A DNA stretch of 64,000 nt, from assembly GCF_024199845.1 (NCBI RefSeq), contig NZ_JANADO010000002.1, forward strand, positions 1 to 64,000. The letters are read 5' to 3'. This document shows positions 17,600 through 28,000 of the stretch, piece by piece (position 1 is the stretch's first letter; each line of letters begins with the position of its first letter). The notes below the pieces were generated by a model. It was given only the letters and a program-made list of their open reading frames with translations. It ran no database searches and was not told the origin of the DNA. The position numbers were made by a program, and so were the translations under genes. The stretch comes from Bradyrhizobium sp. CCGB12. GTDB taxonomy: Bacteria > Pseudomonadota > Alphaproteobacteria > Rhizobiales > Xanthobacteraceae.

Positions 17600-17990
17600 A
17601 CTGCTCGACACCCCGACGCCCGACGGGGGGCGGATGAAGAGATGGCGCGTTCGATGAAGCATCAGACAGCTCTGTTGCTCGACCGTCTTGGTCGGCACGA
17701 ACCGCATGTTGAGCCTCGTGACCGCGTCGCAAATTGCCCCCACGTCCGTGGTGTCGTTCTTCTGCCGCTTGACGTAAGGCTTCCATAGGCCGGAGGCATC
17801 AACCGCACCGTATGCTCTAACGCCTGCAACTCGCGAGACCAATGGCGCGATGATGCGCAATCCTCGTTCCACGGCCGCAGCCATGGTTCTCGAAGAATGC
17901 ATCGCAATCTCCTGGCAGCTGATGAACATCCCGGCACACGCTGCCAGGTTCGTGCTTCAAGAGCCGCCGGCCGTCGAACCGGTCCGATAC
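17600..17990 (-). mobile_element. IS110-family transposase remnant
   Basis: The minus strand carries pieces of an IS110 transposase: HWSRELQALEHTVRLMPPAY in one frame, then KPYVKRQKNDTTDVGAICDA, VTRLNMRFVPTKTVEQQSCL and MLHRTRHLFIR in another. The DEDD-domain segment around KRQKNDxxDAxAICEAV is clear. N-terminal catalytic residues, the second Asp/Glu region and the C-terminal serine domain are missing or unreadable, so this is dead. No ends or target duplication could be drawn. Confidence 0.75.
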
Positions 17991-18261
17991 GCTGGAAGAC
18001 AGCGCGATGGCGGAGAGAGTGTCAGTCAATCTCCGTTGAAATATAAGCCGCTTTTCATTTCAGCATAGGGCAACCTACGGTCTTGGCTACCGGTAGCAAC
18101 CCGGCAAACGGGCGGCGTCCCACTTCGAGCACCAAGCCGCGACAGATTACCCGTAAAGCCATCGATTGCTCCTCTGAAGTCCTGACGGCCTCGCGATGAA
18201 GGGGTTCGACGCGCGGCGCAAGCTGCCGATAATCGTAGCCATTCGGCATTGGTTTCTTCGG
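17991..18261. other. Junction DNA between IS110 remnant and a truncated gene
   Basis: No gene was recognised. The coding frame of the next gene begins abruptly near 18262, so a deletion end lies around 18255-18265. Confidence 0.45.
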
Positions 18262-19000
18262 AATGCCCTAGCTTCTAGCTCTGGTCCGTCGCGAATCCGC
18301 AGACCTGCTGACCACGTTCGAATTCATGGCGGCCCGCTCCATCGTGCTCGGGACCGGGGCAATGACCGACCCGCCCTCCCTGCGAGCGGGCCCATCAGGC
18401 GCTGTCCTCGTCGAGTTCGCCTCTTCATCACGCCATCTCGATCTCGACGAACTGATGGAAGCGGTTCTGGCCGAGGCGATCGAGTCCGGCTGGATAGATG
18501 ACGCATTGCTGGCGCAGAGCGGATCACAGCGGACCGCGATGTGGCTGCTCCGCGAGACCATCCCCGAGGGTGAAAAGCGCCGGAACGGATCCGTCAAGCA
18601 CGACATCTCGGTACCGCTTTCCTCCATTCAGCGCTTTCTCGATCTGGCCGGCTCGCAGGTGCGGTCGTATGACGCCGACCTTGAACTGTCCGTCTACGGC
18701 CATGTCGGCGACGGCAATCTGCACTACAACGTGCTCGTTCCTCCCGATGTCGACCGCCTGGAATTCACCAAGCGGATGGAAAGCAGCCTTTCGTTGCAAC
18801 TCTACGACACGGCCGCGGCGCTCGGCGGCACGTTCAGCGCGGAGCACGGCGTCGGTCGTTTCAAGAAGCACCTTCTGGAGCGGTACGGCGACGTCGGGCG
18901 TATCGCGGCGATGCGCCGGATCAAGACCGCCTTTGATCCGGCGGACATCATGAACGCCGGCGCGGTCGTTCCTCCGTTGGAAATGAAGTCTGCCCGTTGA
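18262..19000 (+). pseudogene. FAD-linked 2-hydroxyacid dehydrogenase, N-terminus missing
   Basis: About 245 codons match the C-terminal half of the FAD-binding oxidase/D-2-hydroxyglutarate dehydrogenase family (FAD-oxidase_C). Visible are LLRETIPEGEKRRNGSVKHD, ISVPLSSIQRFLD, the metal-site motif YGHVGDGNLHYNV, and SAEHGVGRFKKHLLERYG with the C-terminal DPADIMNAGAVVP. The whole FAD-binding PCMH half (about 200 residues) is absent. An ATG at 18326 could start the remaining part, but without FAD binding it would not work. Intact enzymes oxidise D-2-hydroxy acids such as D-lactate, D-2-hydroxyglutarate or glycolate. The truncation faces the IS110 debris, which probably caused it. Confidence 0.8.
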
Positions 19001-19100
19001 AACATCGGCCGGCGAGCTGTCGGTGCTTTCGTCTGTGCCCAAACGGTGCATCTTCGGCCGAGTTACCTCGATCAACCAAATCGTCTTGTCCACAACGAAA

Positions 19101-19123
19101 GAGCCACTCCGAAGGAGTGGCTC
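19101..19123. terminator. Hairpin, 10-bp perfect stem
   Basis: GAGCCACTCC-GAA-GGAGTGGCTC lies between the convergent hydroxyacid dehydrogenase remnant and the FAD oxidoreductase gene. There is no good T run on either side, so it may be weak or Rho-assisted. Confidence 0.5.
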
Positions 19124-19248
19124 AAGTTGGGGAGGAAACGCCCTCAGGAATTGCCAAATCGCGGTCCCGCACGCAGGGATATTCGAGCACTGTTCCGAAT
19201 TCCTTTGCTCGCCACGGTGCGCGTCAGGCCCGTCTTCCAGCTCGATCT

Positions 19249-20571
19249 TCAGATGGCGGCGATGTCCAGCTTCGAGCCGTCGACCAGACGCGACAGCCGG
19301 AATGGTGTGGGATCGACGCAAGGCGTGTCGTTTACGACGAGCTCTGCGGCCAGATAGCCGAGCCCCGGGCCCAAACCGAAGCCGTGACCCGAGCAGCCCG
19401 CCGCGAGGACGAGGCCTTGCACCCCGTCCACCTGCGACACCACAGGCACTGCATCCGGCGTGCAATCGACGAAGCCGCCCCAGGCGCTATCGATCTCTAT
19501 TTCGCCGAGTTGGGGGAAGGTTTTGCGGACACTCTCCACCACTTGGCTCACCAGCCATTTCAAGGGCGGAGGATCCAGTACGCGTTTCTGTTCGAAGATC
19601 CGATCGTCGTTGGTCAGCAGCGCCGACATCGAATCCGGCCCCGAAACGAACGATTGGCCGACGCCGAGCCTGACGTTCTTCAGGCGACGCAAGAATTGCG
19701 GCATGAATTCCCGGCTATACCGAATCGCTTGGGGCGTGATTTCGAGGTTCGCCTTGCCGCTGATCGCAAGCGTGTAGCTGCCATCCAGTCGGCGCGTGAT
19801 CGTGCAGTAGGGTGTCGAGACCGCCTCGCCGATATTGAGCGTCGGGGTAGAACGCAGCGCGGTCTGCCGGATGCTCGCTTGGGGGAAACTGATCCCGAGC
19901 GGCCGAAGGAAGCGCGAGGACCAGGCGCCGGCGGCGCACAGCACCGCGCTGGTTTTGATGTAGCCCTTTTCCGTGTGCACGCCCGCAATCCTGCCGTTGG
20001 CCAAGTCGAGCGCCCGCGCGGCGCATCCCTGGTGGATCGTGGCGCCCAGAACTCTGGCCCCCTCAGCGATAGCCGGCGCGGCGAGCGCAGGTTCGGCCTT
20101 GCCGTCTCGCTCCGAATAGGTCCCGCCAACCCATTTGTCGCGCGCTTCGGGGACGCGCTCGGCCACCTCCGCCCGGCTCAGCACGCGGGTATCGACGTCG
20201 TACTCCCTGGCGACCTCGCGCCACTTTTCCCAGCCCGCGAGCACAGCCTCGTCATGGGTCGCATAGACGAGACCGCAGCGACGAAATCCAAGGTCCCGAT
20301 TGATATCGCGCGTGAGTTCGTCCCACAGCCGCATGGAGAGCACCGATAGCGGCAGTTCGCGCCGGTCGCGGTTCTGCTGGCGGCACCAACCCCAGTTTCG
20401 GCTCGATTGTTCGCAGGCGACGTGGCCCTTCTCGAGGAGCGCCACGGAGAGGCCGCGCTTCGCCAGATAATAGGCGGCCGTGGAGCCGAGGATGCCGCCG
20501 CCGACGATGACGACGTCGGCCTCGGCCGGGAGACGCTCATCGCTGTGAATGCGCTCGACGTGGGGCGACAT
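19249..20571 (-). CDS. FAD-dependent amine/D-amino-acid oxidoreductase (DAO family)
   Basis: The 440-residue flavoenzyme has the N-terminal dinucleotide motif VVIVGGGILGSTAAYYLAKR (about residues 18-37), the glutamate end of the ribose-binding strand (LEKG), a conserved EQSSRNWGWCRQQNRDRREL segment, and the C-terminal SGHGFGLGPGLGYLAAELV FAD contact. It belongs to the DAO family (glycine, sarcosine or D-amino acid oxidases and dehydrogenases). The ATG at 20571 gives the usual short leader before the GxGxxG motif; longer starts add unrelated residues. Its closest relative in the window is the gene at 44778-46103, which shares the RNWGWCRQQNRD signature. The substrate is unknown. It stands alone between decayed genes. 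Confidence 0.85.
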   Translation of the reverse strand: MSPHVERIHSDERLPAEADVVIVGGGILGSTAAYYLAKRGLSVALLEKGHVACEQSSRNWGWCRQQNRDRRELPLSVLSMRLWDELTRDINRDLGFRRCGLVYATHDEAVLAGWEKWREVAREYDVDTRVLSRAEVAERVPEARDKWVGGTYSERDGKAEPALAAPAIAEGARVLGATIHQGCAARALDLANGRIAGVHTEKGYIKTSAVLCAAGAWSSRFLRPLGISFPQASIRQTALRSTPTLNIGEAVSTPYCTITRRLDGSYTLAISGKANLEITPQAIRYSREFMPQFLRRLKNVRLGVGQSFVSGPDSMSALLTNDDRIFEQKRVLDPPPLKWLVSQVVESVRKTFPQLGEIEIDSAWGGFVDCTPDAVPVVSQVDGVQGLVLAAGCSGHGFGLGPGLGYLAAELVVNDTPCVDPTPFRLSRLVDGSKLDIAAI

Positions 20572-20895
20572 GTTCCAACGAACCTCGGCTGCCAAGACTG
20601 CGGAAGCAAAGTTTCCGATCAGCCCTTCATCGCATCGTGCGCTCGATAGAATGTGCTGAAATCGTCCAGGACTTCGCAAGATGTTCGGTTTTCTGGCCGT
20701 TTGAGCGATACGAGATGCTCAAGCCCGACCGAGTCCAATTCGGTAAAGGCCGGCGCAACCTGCTCGTCCGTTGGATTCGCGCTTGTGGCCCTCGTCCGCT
20801 TTCGACCGATGGCGTTGAAAAAGCTCCCGTTTGCGGCGGTGACTCCCGTATTCAGCTCTTTCGCGGGTGCGGAGGCAGCTGATGACCGGGTAGTT
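20572..20895. other. No gene recognised
   Basis: Open frames are short and mixed. The stretch adjoins an IS remnant and probably includes its flank. Confidence 0.4.
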
Positions 20896-21190
20896 GCGCA
20901 GGAGCCACGCTTTTACGAGTTCAGCCTCGAGCGGCATGTCCCAACGGACCATCTGCGGTCGATCGACCAGTTCGTCGATCTGTCGGCCTGCGCGAGCAGC
21001 TGCGCTCTTTCTACAACGAGACGCGTGGCCATCGATCGCCCCCGAGCTGCTGATCCGCATGCTGATCATCGGCTACTCGCATGATCGCGCGCGTTCAAAG
21101 ACGATCTCGGCATCTGGCCGCGCAAGCTGATCGGCGATACCGGCTACGGCCCGGCCGAGATGCTCGCTGGTTCACGACCATCCTTGTATA
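20896..21190 (+). mobile_element. IS5/IS1182-type transposase remnant
   Basis: Across several frames the plus strand spells FYEFSLERHVPTDHLRSIDQ, then PSIAPELLIRMLIIGYS, then directly KLIGDTGYGPAEMLA with WLVHDH. The first two belong to the N-terminal domain of IS1182/IS5-type DDE transposases and the last to the region around the second catalytic Asp. The catalytic middle is deleted, so the element is dead. Confidence 0.7.
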
Positions 21191-21537
21191 CTGACGAGCC
21201 TGTGTTACGTTGCATTTCTAATCGGCCGCGAGCGGCTCATGATATCGATGAGCAGCCGCTCGCGCTGGCGGCGACAGCCCTCTTTTGGTGGATGGTCGTT
21301 GCTTTGCTAGGCCTCGCGAGCATTTCGGCGCATGTAGGCACCGGCATTGAGCGTTCTAGGCAATTCAGGCATCGCACCGTGTTCCAGCTGCTCCTTTTCC
21401 TCGTCGGCGCAGCGCTGATGACCAGCGCGATCCTGATTGCAGGCAGGCCTAATGCAAAGCTTGCGAACCACTTGCGGATTTGGAAGCTTTTGAAGGAAAG
21501 CGGTCGGAGCATGAACGAATGCGGCATCGCAGTGTAG
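21160..21537 (+). CDS. Possible small membrane protein
   Basis: The open frame has two hydrophobic stretches, LALAATALFWWMVVALLGLA and VFQLLLFLVGAALMTSAILI, separated by a charged loop, and a hydrophilic C-terminus. Its first 20 codons overlap the IS remnant, so the true start is unclear; an internal ATG in WWMVV is possible. No ribosome site was seen. Weak call; no family. Confidence 0.35.
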   Translation: MLAGSRPSLYTDEPVLRCISNRPRAAHDIDEQPLALAATALFWWMVVALLGLASISAHVGTGIERSRQFRHRTVFQLLLFLVGAALMTSAILIAGRPNAKLANHLRIWKLLKESGRSMNECGIAV

Positions 21538-21646
21538 TTCTCTGAAAACCGAGCCCGCGGCAAAAAAACCTCACAAGCGAAGCCCTTCGGATCTGATCAA
21601 AACAGCGCAGCCGCGGCGACGAGATAGATTAACATCGGAGACTTGG

Positions 21647-22129
21647 TTGAATATTCGACAGGCGACGCAACGCGATTCTGAGGCCATTTGGGAGATCATC
21701 GGCCCGGTTATTCGGGCAGGCGAGACTTATGCGTTGCCAACCGACATGACGAAGGCAGAGGCGATACGTTACTGGACCGGCCCCGACCGGGACACCTTCG
21801 TAGCCGAGGATAGTAGGAGGTTGGTCGGCACCTACTACCTGCGAGCCAATCAACTCGGCGGCGGGTCCCACGTTGCCAATTGCGGTTACATGACGCGGGC
21901 CGAGGCTCGCGGGAAAGGCGTCGCCCGCGCAATGTGCGCGCATTCGCTTGAGGAGGCGCGCGGGCGGGGCTTCCGCGCCATGCAATTCAACTTCGTCGTA
22001 AGCACAAACAGCCGGGCCATCATCTTGTGGCGCGGAATGGGATTCGACGAGGTAGGACGATTACCGGACGCCTTTCAGAGACCGTCCGGCGAGTATGCGG
22101 ACGCACTTGTCATGTTTCAGAAGCTGTAG
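21647..22129 (+). CDS. GNAT family N-acetyltransferase
   Basis: The 160-residue protein shows the GNAT fold: N-terminal IRQATQRDSEAIWEIIGPVI, a beta strand pair in GTYYLRANQLGGGSHVANCG, the acetyl-CoA loop EARGKGVARAMCAHSLEEAR (Q/RxxGxG/A) and the final VSTNSRAIILWRGMGFDEVG with the GF turn. The start is TTG at 21647, because the GNAT domain begins within four residues of it. Single-domain GNATs of this type acetylate small amines, antibiotics or proteins; the substrate here is unknown. It has no operon partners. Confidence 0.8.
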   Translation: MNIRQATQRDSEAIWEIIGPVIRAGETYALPTDMTKAEAIRYWTGPDRDTFVAEDSRRLVGTYYLRANQLGGGSHVANCGYMTRAEARGKGVARAMCAHSLEEARGRGFRAMQFNFVVSTNSRAIILWRGMGFDEVGRLPDAFQRPSGEYADALVMFQKL

Positions 22130-22354
22130 CGGTGAATCGCCCGGCTAATGCTGTTATCCGGACTTCGTGACCCACGCTTACCTGTCGGAGCTTCTCCGAA
22201 CAGGATGTTTGAATGTGACCGACGGCTGTTCTGCTCGCGGTGGATCCGCAGAGAAATGATGATGATGTGGCATTGGCGCTCTTCACCGGTCCCGCCGCCG
22301 AACGGCGGCGCCGTTGAACTGCTATGACGCCTTGCTGGGATTAATCATCGCCTA

Positions 22355-23024
22355 TCACAAGCCAACCACCGCCGGGAGGCATCCGATGTGGGGAATCTCC
22401 ACGTCACGCTAAAAGGGGCTGGAGGGCTCGTGCCCGCGCCCGACGAAGACTCGTACCCCGATGCAGAGATCGGTCGCTGGCTGCTGATCGTAGCGGAAGC
22501 TCGACGAGACGTGCATGATGTCCTTCGGATCGCAGCCAAGCTGGTCGAACATATACTCGAACGCTTGCGACCTCGGCTTGTAGGCTTGCGCCTGCTCGGC
22601 CGTGTATACCGCGTGAAAGCGGGCGCCCAGCAGACTCACATTGTCGTGAATCTGCTCGTTCATGGCGTTCGACAGGATCACCAGCGGGATCTTGCCAGCG
22701 ATCCTCGCTAGTCCATCCGGCACGTCCGGATGCGGGCCCCAGGCCGGAATCGATTGGTAGACGCGTAGCGCCTCTTCTGGGCGGAACTCGACGCCCAGCG
22801 TTTGCACGTCCGCTCGATCGAATTGTGGACCACCTCGTGGTAATGCTTCCACGCGCCGAGCACTTCATCGAGACGATAGCCGGCGAAGTCCTTGACGAAC
22901 GCCTCCATACGGTCTACCGGCACGCGGTCAGGAAAAAAGTTCGCGGGCCATCTCGGCCATCCGGAAGTTGGTCAGCGTTCCGTAGCAGTCGAAGCCGATG
23001 TATTTGGGCCGGTAGATGGTCATG
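22355..23024 (-). pseudogene. HAD type II hydrolase, two frameshifts and a stop
   Basis: The gene starts at the ATG at 23024 (MTIYRPKYIGFDCYGTLTNF, nucleophile Asp in FDCYGT). A one-base gain in a run of T's near 22930 shifts the frame; VDRMEAFVKDFAGYRLDEVL and GAWKHYHEVVHNSIERTCKR follow. A base is lost near 22795; then VEFRPEEALRVYQSIPAWGP, IPLVILSNAMNEQIHDNVSL and HVSSSFRYDQQPATDLCIG. Finally TAG replaces the usual Tyr at 22409-22411 before RDVEIPHIGCLPAVVGL. The intact relative is at 48441-49130 and has the same architecture and length. Not functional as read. Confidence 0.8.
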
Positions 23025-23424
23025 GCGTCTCTCTCCAATTACTGCGAAGGCGAGCTCGCGAGTTCACGTTCAACCACACTCCGAGCGAGGTGATTACGCC
23101 ATCTCAGACGCGAAATGTGCTACCGACGAAGTTGCCAGGCCTGCACACAAAAGCTCTTTTCGCAACCTCGGCCAGCACGGACTGCCACAGCGCCTCGTTC
23201 TTCCCACGAGTTCGCACCACTTTTCCCGACACACAAAATTCCATTATCTCGGAACCACTCAAAAAACCGTCCGTGGTCTCTATGGTCCACGGAATGACCA
23301 GCGCACCTTCAGTCTTGGTCGCTCAGTTTTCCCATCACATCGCTTGGCTCGCCAGAAGGCTCCTGCGTTCGTTAGCTTGTTTTGTTAGCACCACCGAAGC
23401 AGGCAAACCGATAGGATCTCGATC
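23025..23424. other. No gene recognised
   Basis: This is the region between the divergent HAD and threonine-aldolase pseudogenes. It would hold their promoters. No clear site was picked. Confidence 0.4.
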
Positions 23425-24240
23425 ATGCAAGCCGGTGCAATCCGCCTCGATTTCCGCTCCGATACCGTCACCCGCCCTACCCCGCAAATGCAGTGCGGTG
23501 ATGGCGGCGGCCGAGGTAGGCGACGATGTGATCGGCAACGATTTCACGGTCAAGGCGCTCGAGGCGCGCGTTGCCGAGCTGTTCAAAGGAAGCGGGACTG
23601 CTGTTGCCGACCGGCACCATGTCCAATCTCGCTGCGATCATGAGCCATTGCCAGCGCGGCGAGGAATATCTCTGTGGAAGCGAAGCTCATACCTATCTGT
23701 GGGAAGCTGGAGGCGCGGCCGTGCTCGGCTCGGTTCAGCCGCAGCCTTTGCCGGTCAGGGCCGACGGCACGATCCGCATGGACGATCTTCACGCCGCGGT
23801 TAAGGCCGACGATCCGCATTTCGCGGTTACCCGATTGGTCACGATCGAGAATACGTTCGGCGGGCGGGTACTGCCGCGAGACCATTTGGCCGAGGTCGTT
23901 GAGTTTGCACGGGAGCGTAAGCTCGCCACCCACCTTGACGGTGCGCGGCTATTCAACGCGGCCACGGCACTCGGCGTTGACGTCGCGTGTCTGGCAGAAG
24001 GCTTCGATAGTGTGTCGGTGTGCCTTTCAAAGGGACTCGGTGCGCCGCTTGGATCAGTGCTGGTTGGGGATGTCCGATTGATCGCGCGCGCACGCCGGTG
24101 GCGCAAGATGCTCGGCGGGGGGATGCGGCAATCCGGAATAATTGCAGCGGCGGGGCTGTACGCGCTCGACCATCATGTCGATCGCCTGTTCGAGGACCAC
24201 GCTAACGCCAGGGCGCTCGCGGACGGACTTGCGGGAATCG
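23425..24240 (+). pseudogene. Low-specificity threonine aldolase, frameshifted and truncated
   Basis: The sequence starts MQAGAIRLDFRSDTVTRPTP, shifts frame near 23495 to [20 protein letters not shown] and near 23590 to [20 protein letters not shown]. It then reads cleanly through [20 protein letters not shown] and [20 protein letters not shown] to the PLP-lysine motif [17 protein letters not shown], ending near 24240 where it runs into a HAD fragment. Intact enzymes split L-threonine or allo-threonine into glycine and acetaldehyde. About 60-80 C-terminal residues are missing, so it is inactive. Confidence 0.8.
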
Positions 24241-24495
24241 AAGCGTCTTCGGCACGAAACGGAAGTTGTTGCGGCGGCAGGAGCGCTCCAGAGCGTTGTG
24301 AACGGCATCGGCATAGGGCTTCCAGTCCTGCAACACCTCATCGATACGGCAGACCTGGAAGTTTCTGATGAATTCGTCCATGCGCGGTCTGTCCAGAAGA
24401 TGTCTGAACAGGTCCCGTGCGGCTTGCGCAGTTTGGAAATTGATCGGTGTGCCGTGGCAATCAAACGTCACGCATTTCGGCCGGAAGCGCCCCAT
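24241..24495 (-). pseudogene. HAD type II hydrolase, N-terminal fragment
   Basis: About 85 residues are present: MGRFRPKCVTFDCHGTPINF (nucleophile Asp kept, but Tyr of FDCYGTL is His and Leu is Pro), [20 protein letters not shown] and [18 protein letters not shown]. The gene stops at the junction near 24240, tail to tail with the truncated aldolase, so one deletion probably removed the 3' ends of both. It is a third family member beside 22355-23024 and 48441-49130. Confidence 0.75.
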
Positions 24496-25034
24496 ATCTT
24501 TGGCTCCTATCCGTCTGGCTTACTAGGCCGAGCATAGCCGCGAGCATCTGGCAGAATGTGCCGCAATACATGGTCATTCAGCAGAAGCTCCCGATCTACC
24601 GCAAAACCCGCACGACGTTTCGTGGGTATTTGCAGTCAGTTCAGCCAGCATCGGAAGCCTCATTCGGCGGAGCTACGCATCCCGTTGCCCCTTGGCTCCA
24701 CGTAAATGAAGCGTGCGCGGTCAAACCGAGGCGAAGTTCGGCACGATGTTGGATTGAAGATGCGCAGGACCAAGCGATGTGCTGTCAGCGGCTGACGCGC
24801 CACAGCGCGAACGACCCCGTTCCGATAGCGTTGAACGGGCTTAAACCAATGATTGTGAGAAAACTCTGCAGACGGTCCGCGACGCTTCTCCGCCCTGCGT
24901 TGGCCGGCGCCTCAGCTTACGCTGGGCACATCCCCGCGTTTGTGGCAGAATCGGCGCTTAGGACAGTACCTCCTCACCCGGCATTGGGTCACTTGGAGGC
25001 TTCCGGTTGAACCCATCGTTTCGCTTCGACGCGC
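24496..25034. other. No gene recognised; leader of the sensor kinase gene
   Basis: Frames here show no family resemblance. The sensor kinase promoter should lie in the last 200 bases, but no convincing site was seen. Confidence 0.45.
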
Positions 25035-28000
25035 ATGGATTACAGGTTCCAAGTGCTTTGGGAGGACGAAGCCCGCATCTTTTGCCGGGCGTTGTGCCCG
25101 GATTCCAATGACACCTCCAGAGCTGTACTGGCGGTACTTCCCAAGGCGAAGCACGCCTCGTCCGGCGTCCTTGATCGGCTCGCTCACGAGTTCGAGTTGA
25201 AGGACCAGCTGGATGGCCCGTGGGCAATGCGGCCGCTCGGGCTGGAGTACGAGGGCGGTCACCCTGTTCTGCTGCTTGAGTATCCTGGCGGCCATCCACT
25301 CGAGCAGTTGCTTGGCGCGCCCATGGACATCGAACGCTTTCTGCGACTAGCAATCGAGATCGCGAGAGCCTTGAACAAGGTGCATCAGCGCGGCCTCGTT
25401 CACAAGGACGTGAAACCGGCGCATATACTGGTAAACTGCGACGACGAGCGGATCCGGTTCACCGGCTTCGGTATCGCTTCGCGCCTGGCCCGCGAACGAC
25501 GCACGCCCGGGCCGCCCGAGTTCATCGTGGGCACGCTCCCTTACATGGCACCCGAACAGACCGGGTGGATGAACCGCTCGATCGATTTCCGTAGCGACCT
25601 CTACTCGCTTGGTGTGACGCTCTATCAAATGCTGACTGCCTCGCTACCGTTCACCGCGGCACATTCGATGGAATGGGTACATTGCCATATCGCGCGAAAG
25701 CCCGTACCGCCCAGCGAGCGTCTGAACACTGTACCGACTGCAATCTCGGCCGTAGTACTCAAGCTGCTCGCCAAGTCCGCGGAGGAACGTTATCAGACCG
25801 CGCCGGGCCTCGAGCATGATCTACGCCGCTGCCTGCGTGAATGGGAGGCCCGACGTCGGATCGAGGACTTTGCACTCGGACAATATGACAGGTCCGACCG
25901 ACTGCTGATCCCCGAAAAGCTCTACGGAAGAGACCACGAGATTGAACTCTTGCTGGGCGCGTTCGACCGCATGATCAAGAGCGGCGCACCGGAATTGGTG
26001 CTAGTTTCCGGCTATTCCGGGGTCGGCAAGTCTTCAGTGGTCAATGAGCTCCATCATCGGCTTGTTCCGTCGCACGGACTGTTCGCATCGGGGAAGTTCG
26101 ACCAGTACAAGCGGGATATTCCGTATTCGATACTGGTCGACGCTTTTCAGAGCCCCGTTAGGTCTCTTCTGAGCAAGAATGACGCCGAGCTCGCGAACTG
26201 GCGCCAAGCCTTTCAAGATGCGCTGGGCGCAAACGGGCGACTTGCCGTCGACCTGATTCCTGAATTGCGGCTGATCATGGGAGAGCAGCCGCCCGTTCCT
26301 GATCTCCCGCCGCAGCAAGCACAAAAACGCTTCCATCACGTATTTCGGCGCTTCATAGGGGTATTCGCACGTTCCGAGCATCCGTTGGCACTTTTCCTCG
26401 ACGATCTCCAGTGGGTCGACGCGGCCACGTTGGATCTGGTTGAGGATCTGTTGGCCCCTACCGATCTGCAATACCTGATGCTGATCGGCTCCTTTCGGGA
26501 CAACGAGGTCACGGCCACCCATCCGTTGCGGCGTAGGCTTGAGGCCATAAAAAACGCTGGTGCAAACGTACAGCAGATCATCCTTGCGCCGCTTGGCGTC
26601 GAACACATTTCGCACCTGATTTCTGATGCTCTAGGCTGCGATTTGCAGCGTGCCGTGCCGCTCGCGCATCTGATCCACGATAAAACGGCCGGCAATCCGT
26701 TCTTCGTGAACCAGTTTCTCCACGTACTCGCCGCAGAAGGCCTGGTCCGCCTTGATCATGACGCAGGGTGCTGGTGTTGGGATCTCGATCGCATTCACGG
26801 TAAGGGTCACACCGATAACGTCGTGGACCTGATGATCGCAAAGCTGGCCCAGCTGCCGGCTGACACACAGAACACGCTGCAGCAGCTGGCCTGTCTCGGC
26901 AATTTCGTCGAGACCTCGACACTCTCGATCGTCCTCGGGCGCTCCGAGCAGCAGGTTCATGCGGCGCTCTGGGAAGCGGTTCGCCAGGAATTGGTCGAGC
27001 AACAGACCGGCGCCTACAGGTTTGTCCACGACCGCGTGCAGGAAGCCTGCTATTCGCTGATTCCGGATCATGAACGCGCGGCGCTCCATCTGCGAATCGG
27101 GCGGCAGTTGCTGGCGCAGACATTCGGCGAGAAGCGCGAGAAGGCGATCTTCGCAATCGTCAATCAGCTCAACCGCGGCGCGGCCTTGATCACCTCGCGA
27201 GACGAACGCGCGCAGCTCGCGGAGCTCAATCTGACGACCAGCCTGCGCGCGAGTGCGTCGGCGGCCTACGCGTCATCGCTCAATTACGCCGCAACCGGTG
27301 CGGCATTATTACCGCATGATTGTTGGGAGCGCTTCCAGCGGCTTGCTTTTTCGCTCGAGTTGCATCGCGCCGAATGCGAGTTCGTGACGGGCGCCGTCGT
27401 CGAGGCGGAACAGCGCTTACGGGAGCTGACCGCGCGAACCGCGAGCGCAACCGACCTTGCTGTCGTCGCGCGCCGGCTGGTGGATTTGTATACGGCGCTC
27501 AGCAAGCCGGAGCGCGCCGTTGCTGCCGGTCTCAGCTGCCTGGAACAACTCGGGATTCGATGGCAGGCTCATCCAAGCGATGATCACGTCCGACAGGAGT
27601 ACGCGCGCGTCCGATCTCGCCTCGAGGACCGAGCGCTCGAGGAGTTGTTGGATCTGCCGCTGATGACCGATCCGCTCGCACTGGCCATGTTGGATCTTTT
27701 GACGGCCCTCATGCCGCCTGCATTCTTCACCGATACGAACCTTCGCTCTCTGGTGGTCATCAAAGCGGTGGATGTCAGCCTGGAGTGGGGGAACAACGAT
27801 GCTTCCTGCGTTCCCTACGTCATGTTCGGCGCCATTGCCGGCGCGCGATTCGACGACTATGAGGCGGGGCTTCAATTGAGCCGTATCGGCACTGAGCTGG
27901 TCGAGCGGCGCGGATTTTCGCTCGTTCAAGCGAGGACCTACCTGAACTATGGCAACCTTGTCCTTTCATGGACAAAGCCCCTCCAGCACGCGCGAGACGC

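Noticed and set aside
18524..19465. 313-codon minus-strand frame
   Set aside because: Antisense to the hydroxyacid dehydrogenase remnant.
18997..20349. 450-codon plus-strand frame
   Set aside because: It lies opposite the intact FAD oxidoreductase, and its Arg/His-rich translation is typical of antisense frames in GC-rich DNA.
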